Positions 7,910 through 16,298 are shown, numbered from the stretch's first letter. The stretch is DNA of 64,000 nucleotides from Chloroflexota bacterium (GCA_029782225.1 JAKOVF010000001.1:1-64000); one strand, 5' to 3'. Numbers and translations: made by a program. The notes: generated by a model not told the origin, from the sequence alone.

Positions 7910-9529
7910 ATGTTGCACCGCTTATACGCAGCCAAGAACGACCGAACACGCGCGGTTTCAGTTCTTATTTTCATCAGTATCTTGCTGGTTTCCTGCAAAT
8001 CTTCCTCCCCTGTTGGTCTGACTTCCACTCCCACATACGATCCGTTTGTGCCCGTCAATCAAGGGGCGACTCAGGCGGGCGTCCTTCCAGCAGACGCGCC
8101 CTTTTTACCGCTATCAACTCCCACGCATGGGCCGGCACCCGAGCGCTCTCCACTCTCCATTACACTCCCATCAACGTCCAGCGCAGATCAGGTCCTTGTC
8201 ACGCCAACACCAGACGCTCCTCATCAACTTCCGGCCATCCGGCAGGAAGGACAGCAGCACGTTGTCAGCGCAGGGGAAACAATGGGCTCGATTGCGCAGG
8301 CCTATGGCATCAGCCTGGATGCGCTCATGCAGGCCAACAGTCTGGTTGATCCCAACTTGCTCAGCGTGGGCACCGTCTTGAATGTTCCTCCACCGGATCC
8401 GGGACAGACCGGCCCATCCTTCAAGTTGATTCCCGATTCGGAATTAGTATATGGCCCTGCCAGTATCTCCTTCAATGTGGAAGACTTCATCGCCGCTCAC
8501 AATGGCTATCTCGCGACCTATACGGAAGATGTCAACGGCGAGACTCTGACATCTGCCGAGATCATCACGCTCGTCTCGCAAAATTATTCTGTCAACCCGC
8601 GCCTGTTGATTACGCTGCTTGAATACCAGAGCGGATGGCTGACCACGGCGAATCCAACCTCGCTTGATTATCCGATCGGCATCGTAGATAACTACCATAT
8701 CGGGTTATATCGCCAGCTTACCTGGGCCGCTGACATGTTGAACCGCGGTTACTATCTCTGGCGCGCCAATGCCATGTCAACTTTCGTGCTGGCAGATGGG
8801 TCAGTTGTCCCGGTGGATCCAACAATTAACGCCGGCACGGTTGGCGTTCAGAATCTGTTTGCAAAACTGGATGACCGCGCCACATGGGACAGTGATATTG
8901 CTCCCCAGGGTTTCTTCCTGGCCTACTATGTTCTGTATGGTAATCCCTTCAACCTCGCCATCGAGCCTCTCATCAAGCCCTCGCTTACACAGCCCACGCT
9001 GATATTGCCCTTCGCAAAAGGAGAAACCTGGTCATTTACGGGCGGCCCTCACGGCGGCTGGGACGAGGGGTCCGCCTGGGCGGCGCTTGATTTTGCTCCG
9101 CCGGGTGAGGCGCAGGGTTGCGTGGTAAGTGATGCATGGGTCCGGGCTGCCGCGGACGGGCTGATCATCCGCGCCAAAGATGGGGCGGTCATTCAAGATC
9201 TCGATAACGACGGATACGAACAAACCGGCTGGGTGATTCTCTACATGCACGTTGATTCGAATGAAAGGGTTAGCCCCGGCGACTATCTGTTCGCCGGTGA
9301 CAAGGTCGGTCACCCATCCTGCGAAGGCGGCATCTCCACCGGCACACACTTACATATCGCGCGCAAATACAACGGCGAATGGATCCCGGCCGATGGCTCA
9401 CTCCCCTTCAACATGGACGGCTGGATCTCTGCTGGCAACGGCGTCGAATACGATGGCACACTCACTTGCAATGGTCAGGTGGTCGAAGCCTGGGAGGGCG
9501 TGAACGACTTGAATCAAATTACACCCTGA
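7910..9529 (+). CDS. LysM-M23 peptidase lipoprotein, tandem copy 1
   Basis: 539 aa. A positively charged start, a hydrophobic stretch and the lipobox LLVSC (about residues 23-27) predict an exported lipoprotein. A Pro/Thr-rich linker is followed by one LysM domain (HVVSAGETMGSIAQAYG, about 115-160), a middle domain of unknown function, and a C-terminal M23 domain with GGPHGGWDEG...ALDF and GTHLH, the usual His, Asp and HxH zinc ligands. Inside the M23 domain a DLDNDGYEQTGW loop resembles a calcium-binding DxDxDG site. Likely role: binding and cutting cell-wall peptides outside the membrane. ATG at 7910 is chosen over upstream starts because the lipoprotein signal begins there and the 5' extension comes from a repeat. 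First of three tandem paralogues. Confidence 0.85.
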   Translation: MLHRLYAAKNDRTRAVSVLIFISILLVSCKSSSPVGLTSTPTYDPFVPVNQGATQAGVLPADAPFLPLSTPTHGPAPERSPLSITLPSTSSADQVLVTPTPDAPHQLPAIRQEGQQHVVSAGETMGSIAQAYGISLDALMQANSLVDPNLLSVGTVLNVPPPDPGQTGPSFKLIPDSELVYGPASISFNVEDFIAAHNGYLATYTEDVNGETLTSAEIITLVSQNYSVNPRLLITLLEYQSGWLTTANPTSLDYPIGIVDNYHIGLYRQLTWAADMLNRGYYLWRANAMSTFVLADGSVVPVDPTINAGTVGVQNLFAKLDDRATWDSDIAPQGFFLAYYVLYGNPFNLAIEPLIKPSLTQPTLILPFAKGETWSFTGGPHGGWDEGSAWAALDFAPPGEAQGCVVSDAWVRAAADGLIIRAKDGAVIQDLDNDGYEQTGWVILYMHVDSNERVSPGDYLFAGDKVGHPSCEGGISTGTHLHIARKYNGEWIPADGSLPFNMDGWISAGNGVEYDGTLTCNGQVVEAWEGVNDLNQITP

Positions 9530-9548
9530 GGACCTGCCGAAAGACCGA

Positions 9549-9554
9549 TATAAT
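9549..9554 (+). promoter_or_regulatory. -10-like element for the second lipoprotein gene
   Basis: TATAAT 16 nt before the GTG at 9571. The gene starts only about 40 nt after the previous stop, so this would be an internal promoter. Confidence 0.45.
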
Positions 9555-9570
9555 TTACACAGGTATTCGA

Positions 9571-11178
9571 GTGAATCGCGCTTCCGCTTTCTTCCTCATC
9601 CTATCGCTGACCGTGATGGCCTGCGGCACTTTATCTCCTATTTGGGGGACCGCGCAGACTCCAACGCCGGACTCCCTCATCCCAAATCTGCCGCTCGTTG
9701 ATCCAAGCGGTCAAACTCCCCCGACAGTGGATCCCGTTGAAACGACTTTTCCTCCCGCTGTGATTCCCACTCATGAATCATTACTGCAGGGACCGTTTTA
9801 CACTGCAACGCCACCTGCAGCCGGTGCGCTCGTCGAACCAACATACACAGCCACGTTCGATGTGGCGCCGATTCTCTATTATGCCCAGAGCGGAGACAGC
9901 GTCCCGGCTCTCGCGAAACGGTTCAGCGTCAGCGAAGATGAGATCAGGTCCACCGCAGCCCTGCCACCAACAGGTCTGATCGATCCCGGTACCCTGCTTA
10001 TTATTCCAGATCGTATCACCGAACCAACCACGCCCAACATCCAGATCATGCCGGATAACGAAATCATTTTTTCCGCCACATCTGTGGATTTCGATGTGGA
10101 GAAATTCATCGATAAATCCGGTGGACACTTGAGCAGATTCCGAGAATATCTCGGTTCCACTGGCTGGGTAACCGGACATGAAGCCATCTCGCGCCTGGCC
10201 TACGAGAATTCCATTGACCCGCGCATTCTGCTGGGTTTGCTCGAATATGAAAGCCGCTGGGTGACCGGTGAGCCTGTGGACCTGATGCACACAGATTACC
10301 CGATGGGTTATCAGGATTATCACTACAAGGGCATGTTCATCCAGATGGTCTGGGCGGTCAATCAGCTTTCCAATGCTTACTATGGCTGGCGGGCCGGCAC
10401 ACTGACCCACCTTGAATTTCCCGACGGCACAACTCTTCGGCTTGACCCTCGCCTCAACGCAGGGACAGTAGCTATTCAATATCTTTTTTCACGTTTACAC
10501 AGCCAGTCCCAATGGGCACAAATTATCGAACCCAAGACGGGCTTTCCCGTCATGTACTCCGAGATGTTCGGTGATCCGTGGTCGCGTGCGGACCTTGTCA
10601 ACCCGATCTTTCCGCCGGGGCTCACACAGCCCGAAATGGTATTTCCATTTCAGACCAACGTGAAATGGAGTTATACCGGCGGCCCGCACGGCGCATGGGA
10701 ACATGAAGGCGCTCTGGCCGCGATCGATTTCGCCCCGTCAACCGATCACGGCGGCTGCGAGGAGACGCCCACCTGGGTCACGGCTGCTGCACCGGGTCTC
10801 GTGGTCCGGTCAGGCGGCGGAGTCGTAGTGGTTGACATGGATGGCGATGGCCACGAACAAACCGGCTGGGATCTGCTGTATCTACACATCGCCACAAAAG
10901 ATCGGGTCAAAGTTGGTACATGGGTGGAAACCGGCGACCGCATCGGTCATGCATCCTGTGAAGGCGGAGTATCCACTGGAACACATCTGCACTTTGCGCG
11001 CAAATACAACGGCGAATGGATCGCTGCCGATGGCGCAATGCCATTTGTGCTAAGTGGATGGCGCGCAGTGCAGGGTACAAAGCCTTACGAAGGCAAGCTA
11101 ATAAAAGGGGAACAGGCCATCATCGCCGATCCCGTCGGGCAGAAGTGGTCCAATATCCTGTGGGGCCCCGGCGATTAG
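9571..11178 (+). CDS. LysM-M23 peptidase lipoprotein, tandem copy 2
   Basis: 535 aa from the GTG at 9571. The signal peptide ends in the lipobox TVMAC (Cys about 18). A LysM domain (YYAQSGDSVPALAKRFSV), the same middle domain as its neighbours (ending in a LNAGTVAIQYLFSRL segment) and an M23 domain follow. M23 ligands are seen in GGPHGAWEHEG...AIDF and GTHLHFARKYNG. The calcium-like loop is DMDGDGHEQTGW. The start upstream of the lipoprotein signal (9379) overlaps copy 1 and is rejected. Third-position and overall composition match copy 1, so the three probably arose by duplication in place. Confidence 0.85.
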   Translation: MNRASAFFLILSLTVMACGTLSPIWGTAQTPTPDSLIPNLPLVDPSGQTPPTVDPVETTFPPAVIPTHESLLQGPFYTATPPAAGALVEPTYTATFDVAPILYYAQSGDSVPALAKRFSVSEDEIRSTAALPPTGLIDPGTLLIIPDRITEPTTPNIQIMPDNEIIFSATSVDFDVEKFIDKSGGHLSRFREYLGSTGWVTGHEAISRLAYENSIDPRILLGLLEYESRWVTGEPVDLMHTDYPMGYQDYHYKGMFIQMVWAVNQLSNAYYGWRAGTLTHLEFPDGTTLRLDPRLNAGTVAIQYLFSRLHSQSQWAQIIEPKTGFPVMYSEMFGDPWSRADLVNPIFPPGLTQPEMVFPFQTNVKWSYTGGPHGAWEHEGALAAIDFAPSTDHGGCEETPTWVTAAAPGLVVRSGGGVVVVDMDGDGHEQTGWDLLYLHIATKDRVKVGTWVETGDRIGHASCEGGVSTGTHLHFARKYNGEWIAADGAMPFVLSGWRAVQGTKPYEGKLIKGEQAIIADPVGQKWSNILWGPGD

Positions 11179-11184
11179 GTTGCG

Positions 11185-12648
11185 ATGATGCGCTTTGGCA
11201 AATATCTTCTCATCTTCGCATTACTGCTCAGCTCCTGCAATATCGAAGAATCCAAACCTCCGGTGCTCGCGCCAGCCGGTCAGCCAGGGATTGTGAACAC
11301 ACCGATTGCCGGGACGACGCCGCTGCCAACCCGCCGCGCCTATGGCCCAGGCGAGCTGGTCGATTACACGGCTCAATCAGGCGATACGCTCGCGGCATTA
11401 GCGGCGCATTTCAACACGACGGTGAATGAAATTCTGGCGGCCAACCTCCAGATCCCGAAGGATGCGACCACGATGCCGCCCGGGATGCCGATGAGGATTC
11501 CCATCTATTACGAAGCGCTGTGGGGCAGCCCATTTCAGATCATCCCTGACTCGGCGTTTGTCAATGGACCGACACTCATCGGTTTCAATACTTCCGCGTT
11601 TGTAGCAGCGCATCCCGGCTGGCTCAAGGACTACCGGGTCTATGCCGGCGATAAGTGGCGCAGCGGCGCGGAAGTGGTGGATTTCATCGCACAGAATTAC
11701 AGCATCAGCCCGCGGCTGCTTCTTGCGCTGCTAGAATTTCAGGGAGGCGCACTGTCCCTGGCGGAGCCGCCTGTCCAAAAGAATGTGCTCGGATTCCACC
11801 GACTGTATTATGAGACGCCATATCTGCAACTTGTGGTCGCGGCAAATACGCTCAACAATGGTTATTATGGCTGGCGCGCCGGAAACCTCCTGGAATTTGA
11901 CCTGCCCGATGATTCGCTGGTCCGGCCGGATCCCTGGCAAAATGCCGGGTCGGTTGCGATCCAATACTACTTTGCGCAGCTCTACTCGGGAGACAAATAT
12001 ACGGTCGCCACTGGACCTCAGGGACTGTATCAGACCTACGTGAGTCTGTTCGGCGATCCATGGAGTGACCCGTACATCATCATCCCCGGCAGTCTGCAAC
12101 AACCCCCACTGGAACTTCCCTTCCCGCAGGGCCGCATATGGACCTATACTGGCGGTCCGCATACAGGTTGGGGCAATGGCGAACCTCTCTCCGCCATAGA
12201 CTTCGCTCCGCCATCGGATACCTCCGGCTGTTTCACTCCAGATAAAGAACAGTTCGCCACCGCGATGGCAGATGGCCTGGTCGTGCGTTCCGATGTAGAT
12301 GGCCTCGCGCTCGATCTTGACAAGGATGGGGATGAACGAACGGGCTGGGTTCTGTTTTATCTGCATCTCGCTACCGTCGGACGCGCCCGGGTAGGCGCTG
12401 AACTTCATGCAGGGGACATGATCGGATATCCCTCGTGTGAAGGCGGCCGCGTGACTGGTACGCATGAACATATCGCTCGGAAATATAACGGTGAATGGAT
12501 CCTGGCAGACGGCCCGCTGGCTTTCAACCTCGAAGGCTGGGTTGCGCACAATGGAAGCCGCGCCTACCTCGGTACGCTGATAAATGGTTCGCTGGTTGCC
12601 ACAGCCTGTGAGTGCTCGGACCAATTCAGCGAAGTATTCCGTAAATGA
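11185..12648 (+). CDS. LysM-M23 peptidase lipoprotein, tandem copy 3
   Basis: 487 aa, starting 6 nt after copy 2. Lipobox LLSSC at about 14-18. LysM (DYTAQSGDTLAALAAHFNTT), the shared middle domain and M23 follow. The last zinc motif is GTHEH rather than GTHLH, which still supplies both histidines. The calcium-like loop is DLDKDGDERTGW. The C-terminus has an extra CEC motif (ACECSDQF) absent from the other copies. ATG at 11185 or 11188; no clear ribosome site is seen, consistent with coupling to the upstream stop. A strong hairpin follows the stop. Confidence 0.85.
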   Translation: MMRFGKYLLIFALLLSSCNIEESKPPVLAPAGQPGIVNTPIAGTTPLPTRRAYGPGELVDYTAQSGDTLAALAAHFNTTVNEILAANLQIPKDATTMPPGMPMRIPIYYEALWGSPFQIIPDSAFVNGPTLIGFNTSAFVAAHPGWLKDYRVYAGDKWRSGAEVVDFIAQNYSISPRLLLALLEFQGGALSLAEPPVQKNVLGFHRLYYETPYLQLVVAANTLNNGYYGWRAGNLLEFDLPDDSLVRPDPWQNAGSVAIQYYFAQLYSGDKYTVATGPQGLYQTYVSLFGDPWSDPYIIIPGSLQQPPLELPFPQGRIWTYTGGPHTGWGNGEPLSAIDFAPPSDTSGCFTPDKEQFATAMADGLVVRSDVDGLALDLDKDGDERTGWVLFYLHLATVGRARVGAELHAGDMIGYPSCEGGRVTGTHEHIARKYNGEWILADGPLAFNLEGWVAHNGSRAYLGTLINGSLVATACECSDQFSEVFRK

Positions 12649-12650
12649 AA

Positions 12651-12676
12651 AACCGCAGGCTTATGCGCCTGCGGTT
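12651..12676. terminator. Bidirectional terminator between convergent genes
   Basis: AACCGCAGGC and GCCTGCGGTT pair over 10 bp around a 6-nt loop. T-runs follow, best on the minus strand. The right arm overlaps the last codons of the OsmC gene on the minus strand. Confidence 0.8.
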
Positions 12677-13128
12677 TCTGGTTCGTAGGTCCCTTCCCGC
12701 TTCTTTCTCCCATCCAAATCGAAAATGATATAGCGTAGAGCGATCGGAAATACCTTGCTCAGCATCGCATATGCAGGACAGTATTTCTCCACTGAGAGGG
12801 CAATGGCGCGACGTAGCGCCATCTCGTCCACATCATTTCCCGTTACCTGGTATTCCATCACAGCGCTAGTAAATACTTTGGGATGCTCTGCGGCTCGCTC
12901 GAAGTGGACTTTGATTTGGAAATCCTGAACATCCTGTTGTTTCTTTCGCAGGATGGAGATGACATCCATGGAGGTGCACCCGGCCAGCCCCATTGCGATG
13001 AATTCCATCGGGCGGCCGGCGCTGTTGTCGCCCCCCACTGATTCGGCGGAGTCCATGCGCTGTACGAAGCCAGAGTCTGCGGCACCCTCAAAAAGCAGCT
13101 TGCCTTTCCATTCCAGTGTTACATCCAC
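12661..13128 (-). CDS. OsmC/Ohr-family peroxidase-like protein
   Basis: 155 aa. It has the OsmC fold pattern with both redox cysteines: C51 in MGLAGCTSMDV and C117 in VEKYCPAY. OsmC proteins reduce organic hydroperoxides with thiol donors; this one resembles the YhfA-type subgroup. The start is a GTG at 13128 with AAGGAG 7 nt upstream; that ribosome site lies in the last codons of the TlpA gene, so translation is coupled. Last gene of the redox operon that begins with the sigma factor at 15608. Substrate is not predictable from sequence. Confidence 0.85.
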   Translation of the reverse strand: MDVTLEWKGKLLFEGAADSGFVQRMDSAESVGGDNSAGRPMEFIAMGLAGCTSMDVISILRKKQQDVQDFQIKVHFERAAEHPKVFTSAVMEYQVTGNDVDEMALRRAIALSVEKYCPAYAMLSKVFPIALRYIIFDLDGRKKREGTYEPETAGA

Positions 13129-13131
13129 AAT

Positions 13132-13701
13132 TCACTCCTTGATCACATCCGGAACGTACTTTTCCAGGACGCGGGGGCTGATCGCGCCGATCCACATCAG
13201 GCGAACTGTGCCCTGGCGGTCGATCACATAGGAACTTGGGAGGTTCACAGTATTGAAGGCCTTTTCAGATGCATACTGCTCATCAAGCCAGATGGGGAAG
13301 GTCAGACCATGTTCGTTCACAAAGGGCGCGACCACGTCACGCGTCTCGCCATCGTTGAGTCCCACAATGATAAAGCCCTGATCTTGATATTTCCTGTAAA
13401 AAGCCTCCAGGGTAGGCATCTCAGCCTTGCAGGGCGGGCACCAGGTAGCCCACATATTGACCAGCACTACTTTGCCGCGATAATCCGTCAGGGCGGTAGG
13501 ACTGCCCGATAGGTCCGTCAACTTCAGTTCGGGGGCTGGATATTGAACCTTTGCGGGAGTAGTTGAAAACTCATCCGGTTGCAGCTCTGAAGTGGATGAA
13601 CGCAACAGGAAGAACAGCACCATGCCAAGGGTAATGAAACCCAGGCCGACCAGCATCATGGCGTAGAGAAAACCAGGAGGGTGAGATTTGTTCTTTCCCA
13701 T
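13132..13701 (-). CDS. TlpA/ResA-like membrane-anchored thioredoxin
   Basis: 189 aa. One N-terminal membrane segment (about 11-33), then a thioredoxin fold with the active site W-C88-P-P-C91-K and the AhpC/TSA-like VNMWATW strand. The catalytic domain faces outside the membrane. Such proteins reduce disulfides, for example on apocytochromes or envelope proteins. ATG at 13701 is used; a TTG lies one codon earlier. It begins 6 nt after the stop of the selenoprotein gene and is followed 3 nt later by the OsmC gene. Confidence 0.88.
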   Translation of the reverse strand: MGKNKSHPPGFLYAMMLVGLGFITLGMVLFFLLRSSTSELQPDEFSTTPAKVQYPAPELKLTDLSGSPTALTDYRGKVVLVNMWATWCPPCKAEMPTLEAFYRKYQDQGFIIVGLNDGETRDVVAPFVNEHGLTFPIWLDEQYASEKAFNTVNLPSSYVIDRQGTVRLMWIGAISPRVLEKYVPDVIKE

Positions 13702-13706
13702 CAAAA

Positions 13707-14378
13707 TCAGTTCAAAGAAACGACGCGCTGGATCGCGGCCAGCAAGTTCAGCTCCGGTACTGCGCCAACAACATGCTCAAGTCCATGGTTGATGGATGTA
13801 TGCGGCACGCCATGAACGCCGTGTTTGTCGGCGAGCTCCGGAAACTCCATCGCTTCCACTGCCTCGGCGGTGACCATCTGCGGATTCTCCATTGCCATCA
13901 TGTGAGCGAGCACCACGGCCCGCGGGCAATGCGGTCAGGTAGGGGTGATAAAAACTTGCAGGTGGACGGGCTTTGTCAGGGTTCGCAAAAAGGAGCGGGT
14001 CGCGGCAGAGAGGCCCGAGTCCCGCGTGGAAGCGGAAAGAATATCCTGAATGAACGAGCTGAATTCGTGGCCGGAAGGAATTCCGGCGTAGCGGATCCCC
14101 AGGTCGGTGATCGCGTCGCCATCCTTTGCGGCGATAACGATGCCAGGGGCCTTGTCCATTTGATAACGAAATGCCGCATCGGCATCGCCCTCGAGATTAT
14201 GAATGGACAAACTGAGTTTATCTGAAAGCGCGGTTACTTCCTCCATGAGTTGACGCGCCTCTTCGCAGTAATCACAGTTGTGATCACTTCCAAAGAACAT
14301 CAACTGCACAGGGTTCTGTAGGTTCGCGAAGATTTCGCGAATCTGGGCTGTGATGTTTTCATTGAGCAATTTTTGCAT
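13707..14378 (-). CDS. Selenocysteine-containing protein disulfide oxidoreductase (PDO-like)
   Basis: 223 aa when the TGA at 13935-13937 is read as Sec148. Two thioredoxin-like folds: the N-terminal active site is C35-D-Y-C38, the C-terminal one is U148-P-H-C151, where PDO proteins usually have CPYC. The flanking family signatures fit PDO/glutaredoxin-like proteins: GIPSGHEF at 99-106, CPRAVVLAHMMAMEN after the Sec, and cis-Pro segments KAPGI and GVPHTS. Without recoding, the frame breaks exactly at the catalytic residue. A SECIS-like hairpin starts 11 nt after the UGA. ATG at 14378 is chosen because GGAGAAGG lies just upstream and the resulting length suits the family; an upstream start at 14462 overlaps another ORF. 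Likely role: cytosolic thiol-disulfide exchange in a stress operon. I do not know whether a Sec-PDO has been described. Confidence 0.88.
13890..13931 (-). promoter_or_regulatory. SECIS-like hairpin of the Sec-PDO gene
   Basis: Inner stem GCGGGC (13923-13918), loop CGTGGT (13917-13912), GCTCGC (13911-13906): six pairs with one G-U. It starts 11 nt after the UGA, the same spacing as in fdhA. An outer 7-bp stem CATTGCC/GGCAATG (13931-13925 with 13896-13890) extends it. The loop contains GU as in SelB-bound elements. Confidence 0.75.
13935..13937 (-). promoter_or_regulatory. UGA recoded as selenocysteine (Sec148 of the PDO)
   Basis: TGA on the minus strand at the first position of the second CxxC site. 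The frame continues for 75 codons of PDO-like sequence to a second, proper stop. Confidence 0.87.
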
Positions 14379-14439
14379 TCCTTCTCCATTTGCCCCGCAC
14401 GACCTGCAGGGCTGCCCGATTGGGCAGATTATGAGCTTA

Positions 14440-14661
14440 TCAGGTGCAGCCGCCGACTTCACCGTTTACAAAACCACACCTCGCGCATTCCAACTGCAGC
14501 AGGCCGTTATACTCAAGGCCTGCCTCTCCGCACTTTGGACAAGGCGCACCACGGCGGAGAGGTTCCTTGCTCTGCATCGCGGGCGGCTGGTCAATGCCCA
14601 ACAGGAGGCGTTCGAGCGAAGAGAGATTTTCGGCACTGTCGGTCACATTGTTTGGATGCAC
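14440..14661 (-). CDS. Possible small zinc-ribbon protein
   Basis: 73 aa from a GTG at 14661, or up to 98 aa from 14736, though the longer N-terminus comes from a repeat. The recognisable part is CPKCGEAGLEYNGLLQLECARCG near the C-terminus as two CxxC knuckles (CPKC, CARC), followed by GGCT. It lies between the anti-sigma factor and the Sec-PDO gene on the same strand. No ribosome site is clear. It may be a small metal or redox-sensing protein of the operon, or not a gene. Confidence 0.45.
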   Translation of the reverse strand: MHPNNVTDSAENLSSLERLLLGIDQPPAMQSKEPLRRGAPCPKCGEAGLEYNGLLQLECARCGFVNGEVGGCT

Positions 14662-14689
14662 ATTCGTGAAAAAAGTTGCAGAAGTTTCG

Positions 14690-14733
14690 CCCTCCTCCCC
14701 ACCTTTCTCCCTGCGGGAGAGGGTGAGGATGAG
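14690..14733. repeat. Dispersed CCCTC...GGGAGAGGGTGAGG repeat (family A)
   Basis: Pyrimidine-rich arm, short gap, then a purine-rich GGGAGAGGGTGAGGATGAG arm. Related copies are at 23870-23907 and 46986-47026. Confidence 0.6.
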
Positions 14734-14742
14734 CAAAGTGAC

Positions 14743-15006
14743 TTATCGATTTTTCCTTGAGAACTCATCCAATTGAAGCCGCTTGAACAAGCGCTCGCGC
14801 ACATCAGGAGGTACATCGCTGCTCGCGGCGTCAGACCGGTAGAGGAAGATGGTTTTCTTCATAGTATCCACCACAACACGACAGTTCTCACATTCGGCCA
14901 TATGCCGTTCAAGTTCGCGGCACAATTCCTCCTGTAAGGAACCATCCACATAGCTGGAAATGGAGCCCAGCAATTCCTGGCATTCGGACCCATGTGTGTG
15001 TGTCAT
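14743..15006 (-). CDS. Zinc-binding anti-sigma factor (ZAS type)
   Basis: 87 aa. It has the ZAS core: an upstream Cys (EELCREL), then H-M-A-E-C-E-N-C (HxxxCxxC), typical of RsrA/ChrR-like anti-sigma factors that hold an ECF sigma factor and often release it on thiol oxidation. Its ATG overlaps the stop of the sigma gene (ATGA), so both are made together. No membrane segment is present, so it acts in the cytosol. Redox sensing is inferred from the motif and from the thiol-redox genes downstream. Confidence 0.85.
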   Translation of the reverse strand: MTHTHGSECQELLGSISSYVDGSLQEELCRELERHMAECENCRVVVDTMKKTIFLYRSDAASSDVPPDVRERLFKRLQLDEFSRKNR

Positions 15007-15608
15007 TTGTTGATCTCCTCAACCAATCTTCCACTAAAGTAAACTGATAATTTGTCGCGTAAGTAGAGTCGCGCCCGCAGCAAACGGGATTTGACAGCCG
15101 TCTCCGACAATCCCAGTGTGTCCATTGTCTCCTGGATGGAGAGGCCCTCGATATCGCGCAGGAGGAAAACCACCCGCAGTCTCTCCGGCAGACCCTGGAT
15201 CGATTCATCAAGTACATGTCGTGCTTCGGCGGTCACGAACTCTGCCTCCGGCAGGCAGCACCAGTCGGTCAATTGTATGGGCTGGATGACATCCTCCGAT
15301 TCGCCAGCCGGGTCCTCCGCAATTCTCACCTGGGGTTTGCGACGCCGAATCAGCATAAGCGCCTCATTTACAGCGATACGATACAACCAGGTAAGCGGAT
15401 TGGAGCGGCCTTCGAAGCCGTCCAGCGCCTCCCAGGCCTTGAGGAAGGTATTCTGAAGAATATCTTCTGCTTCCTGTGAATCACCCAGCATTGTCAGACC
15501 CAGGCGATAAATAGCCGGCGTTGCCAGATCGACAAGACGGGCAAATTCCGCGCGATCACCCGACTTCAACCGTTCGACCGAAATTTCAGGCTGTCCCGTA
15601 ATTAGCAT
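15003..15608 (-). CDS. ECF-type RNA polymerase sigma factor
   Basis: 201 aa. Region 2 (about 20-90) has the ECF signature ILQNTFLKAWEALDGFEG with the TWLYRIAVNEAL segment. Region 4 (about 135-190) has LPERLRVVFLLRDIEGLS and an HTH ending in LSETAVKSRLLRAR. It directs RNA polymerase to a stress regulon and is probably held by the anti-sigma factor encoded next. First gene of the operon ending at 12661. An autoregulated promoter is likely, but no ECF-type -35 (AAC) box could be assigned with confidence. Confidence 0.9.
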   Translation of the reverse strand: MLITGQPEISVERLKSGDRAEFARLVDLATPAIYRLGLTMLGDSQEAEDILQNTFLKAWEALDGFEGRSNPLTWLYRIAVNEALMLIRRRKPQVRIAEDPAGESEDVIQPIQLTDWCCLPEAEFVTAEARHVLDESIQGLPERLRVVFLLRDIEGLSIQETMDTLGLSETAVKSRLLRARLYLRDKLSVYFSGRLVEEINK

Positions 15609-15647
15609 ATTGGATGCGATCCTTGAGAAAAAGTTGCTCCTTGCCAG

Positions 15648-15653
15648 AGTATA
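15648..15653 (-). promoter_or_regulatory. -10-like element upstream of the sigma factor operon
   Basis: TATACT on the minus strand, about 40 nt before the ATG. No good -35 hexamer is visible at 17 bp. Confidence 0.35.
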
Positions 15654-15765
15654 GCGGATTCCTACATAAAGAGAGGCAGTAGAAGCTTTACAGTTGACAG
15701 ACTTTCTCTCTCAGCCGCCTATTACCCTGTCACACGAAACCGGGAACAATGTCTAGTCTTTTAGG

Positions 15766-16296
15766 ATGTTTGGTACTAGAACCTGCCCGCACGCTGGATT
15801 AATATGCTTTCAAATGTTAGAGTCTCTTACCCATATTCCGCTCTTTCAGGAACTCGAAGCCGAACAGTTTTCCCAACTGGAACCACTCTTCGAGTTTTAC
15901 TCGTGCCCCGCCGAAACAGTCATTTTTGAACAGGGTGACCCCGCTGTACATCTTTATCTGATCCTGGAAGGATCAGTGTCCATCCGTTACAAACCTTACG
16001 ATGGTGAGCTAATCACGCTGACACATTTACGGCATGGCGATGCTTTCGGCTGGTCTGCCGTTGTGGGCAGCCCTCACTACACCTCCAGCATTGTCAGCGA
16101 CACCGAGATGCACGCCATACGAATACGCGGCACAGAACTGTGGTATCTATGCTTGAAGTATCCTGAGACTGGCCGAATCGTGCTGAACGGCCTGGCGCGC
16201 GTCGTTTCCTCCCGCTGGAAGAACGCGGACGCCCAAATACAAGCAATTTTGGACAAGGGGATGGCAAAGGCAAACAACGGACACAAGAAGAGGTAA
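15766..16296 (+). CDS. Stand-alone cyclic-nucleotide-binding domain protein
   Basis: 176 aa (160 aa if started at the ATG at 15814). It carries a CRP-like cNMP-binding beta barrel (about 20-140) with a VHLYLILEGSVSI strand and a GDAFGWSAV turn. The GE-x-A-L...R phosphate cassette of true cAMP binders is not clearly conserved. There is no helix-turn-helix, so it is probably not a DNA-binding regulator. It sits 157 bp from the divergent sigma operon and 2 nt before a NifU-like gene, so a sensor role in redox or Fe-S regulation is possible. Confidence 0.8.
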   Translation: MFGTRTCPHAGLICFQMLESLTHIPLFQELEAEQFSQLEPLFEFYSCPAETVIFEQGDPAVHLYLILEGSVSIRYKPYDGELITLTHLRHGDAFGWSAVVGSPHYTSSIVSDTEMHAIRIRGTELWYLCLKYPETGRIVLNGLARVVSSRWKNADAQIQAILDKGMAKANNGHKKR

Positions 16297-16298
16297 AC

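Noticed and set aside
13707-14462. Two separate short ORFs or a frameshifted thioredoxin
   Set aside because: They are in the same frame across the UGA, and joined they give a PDO of normal length with Sec in the active site.
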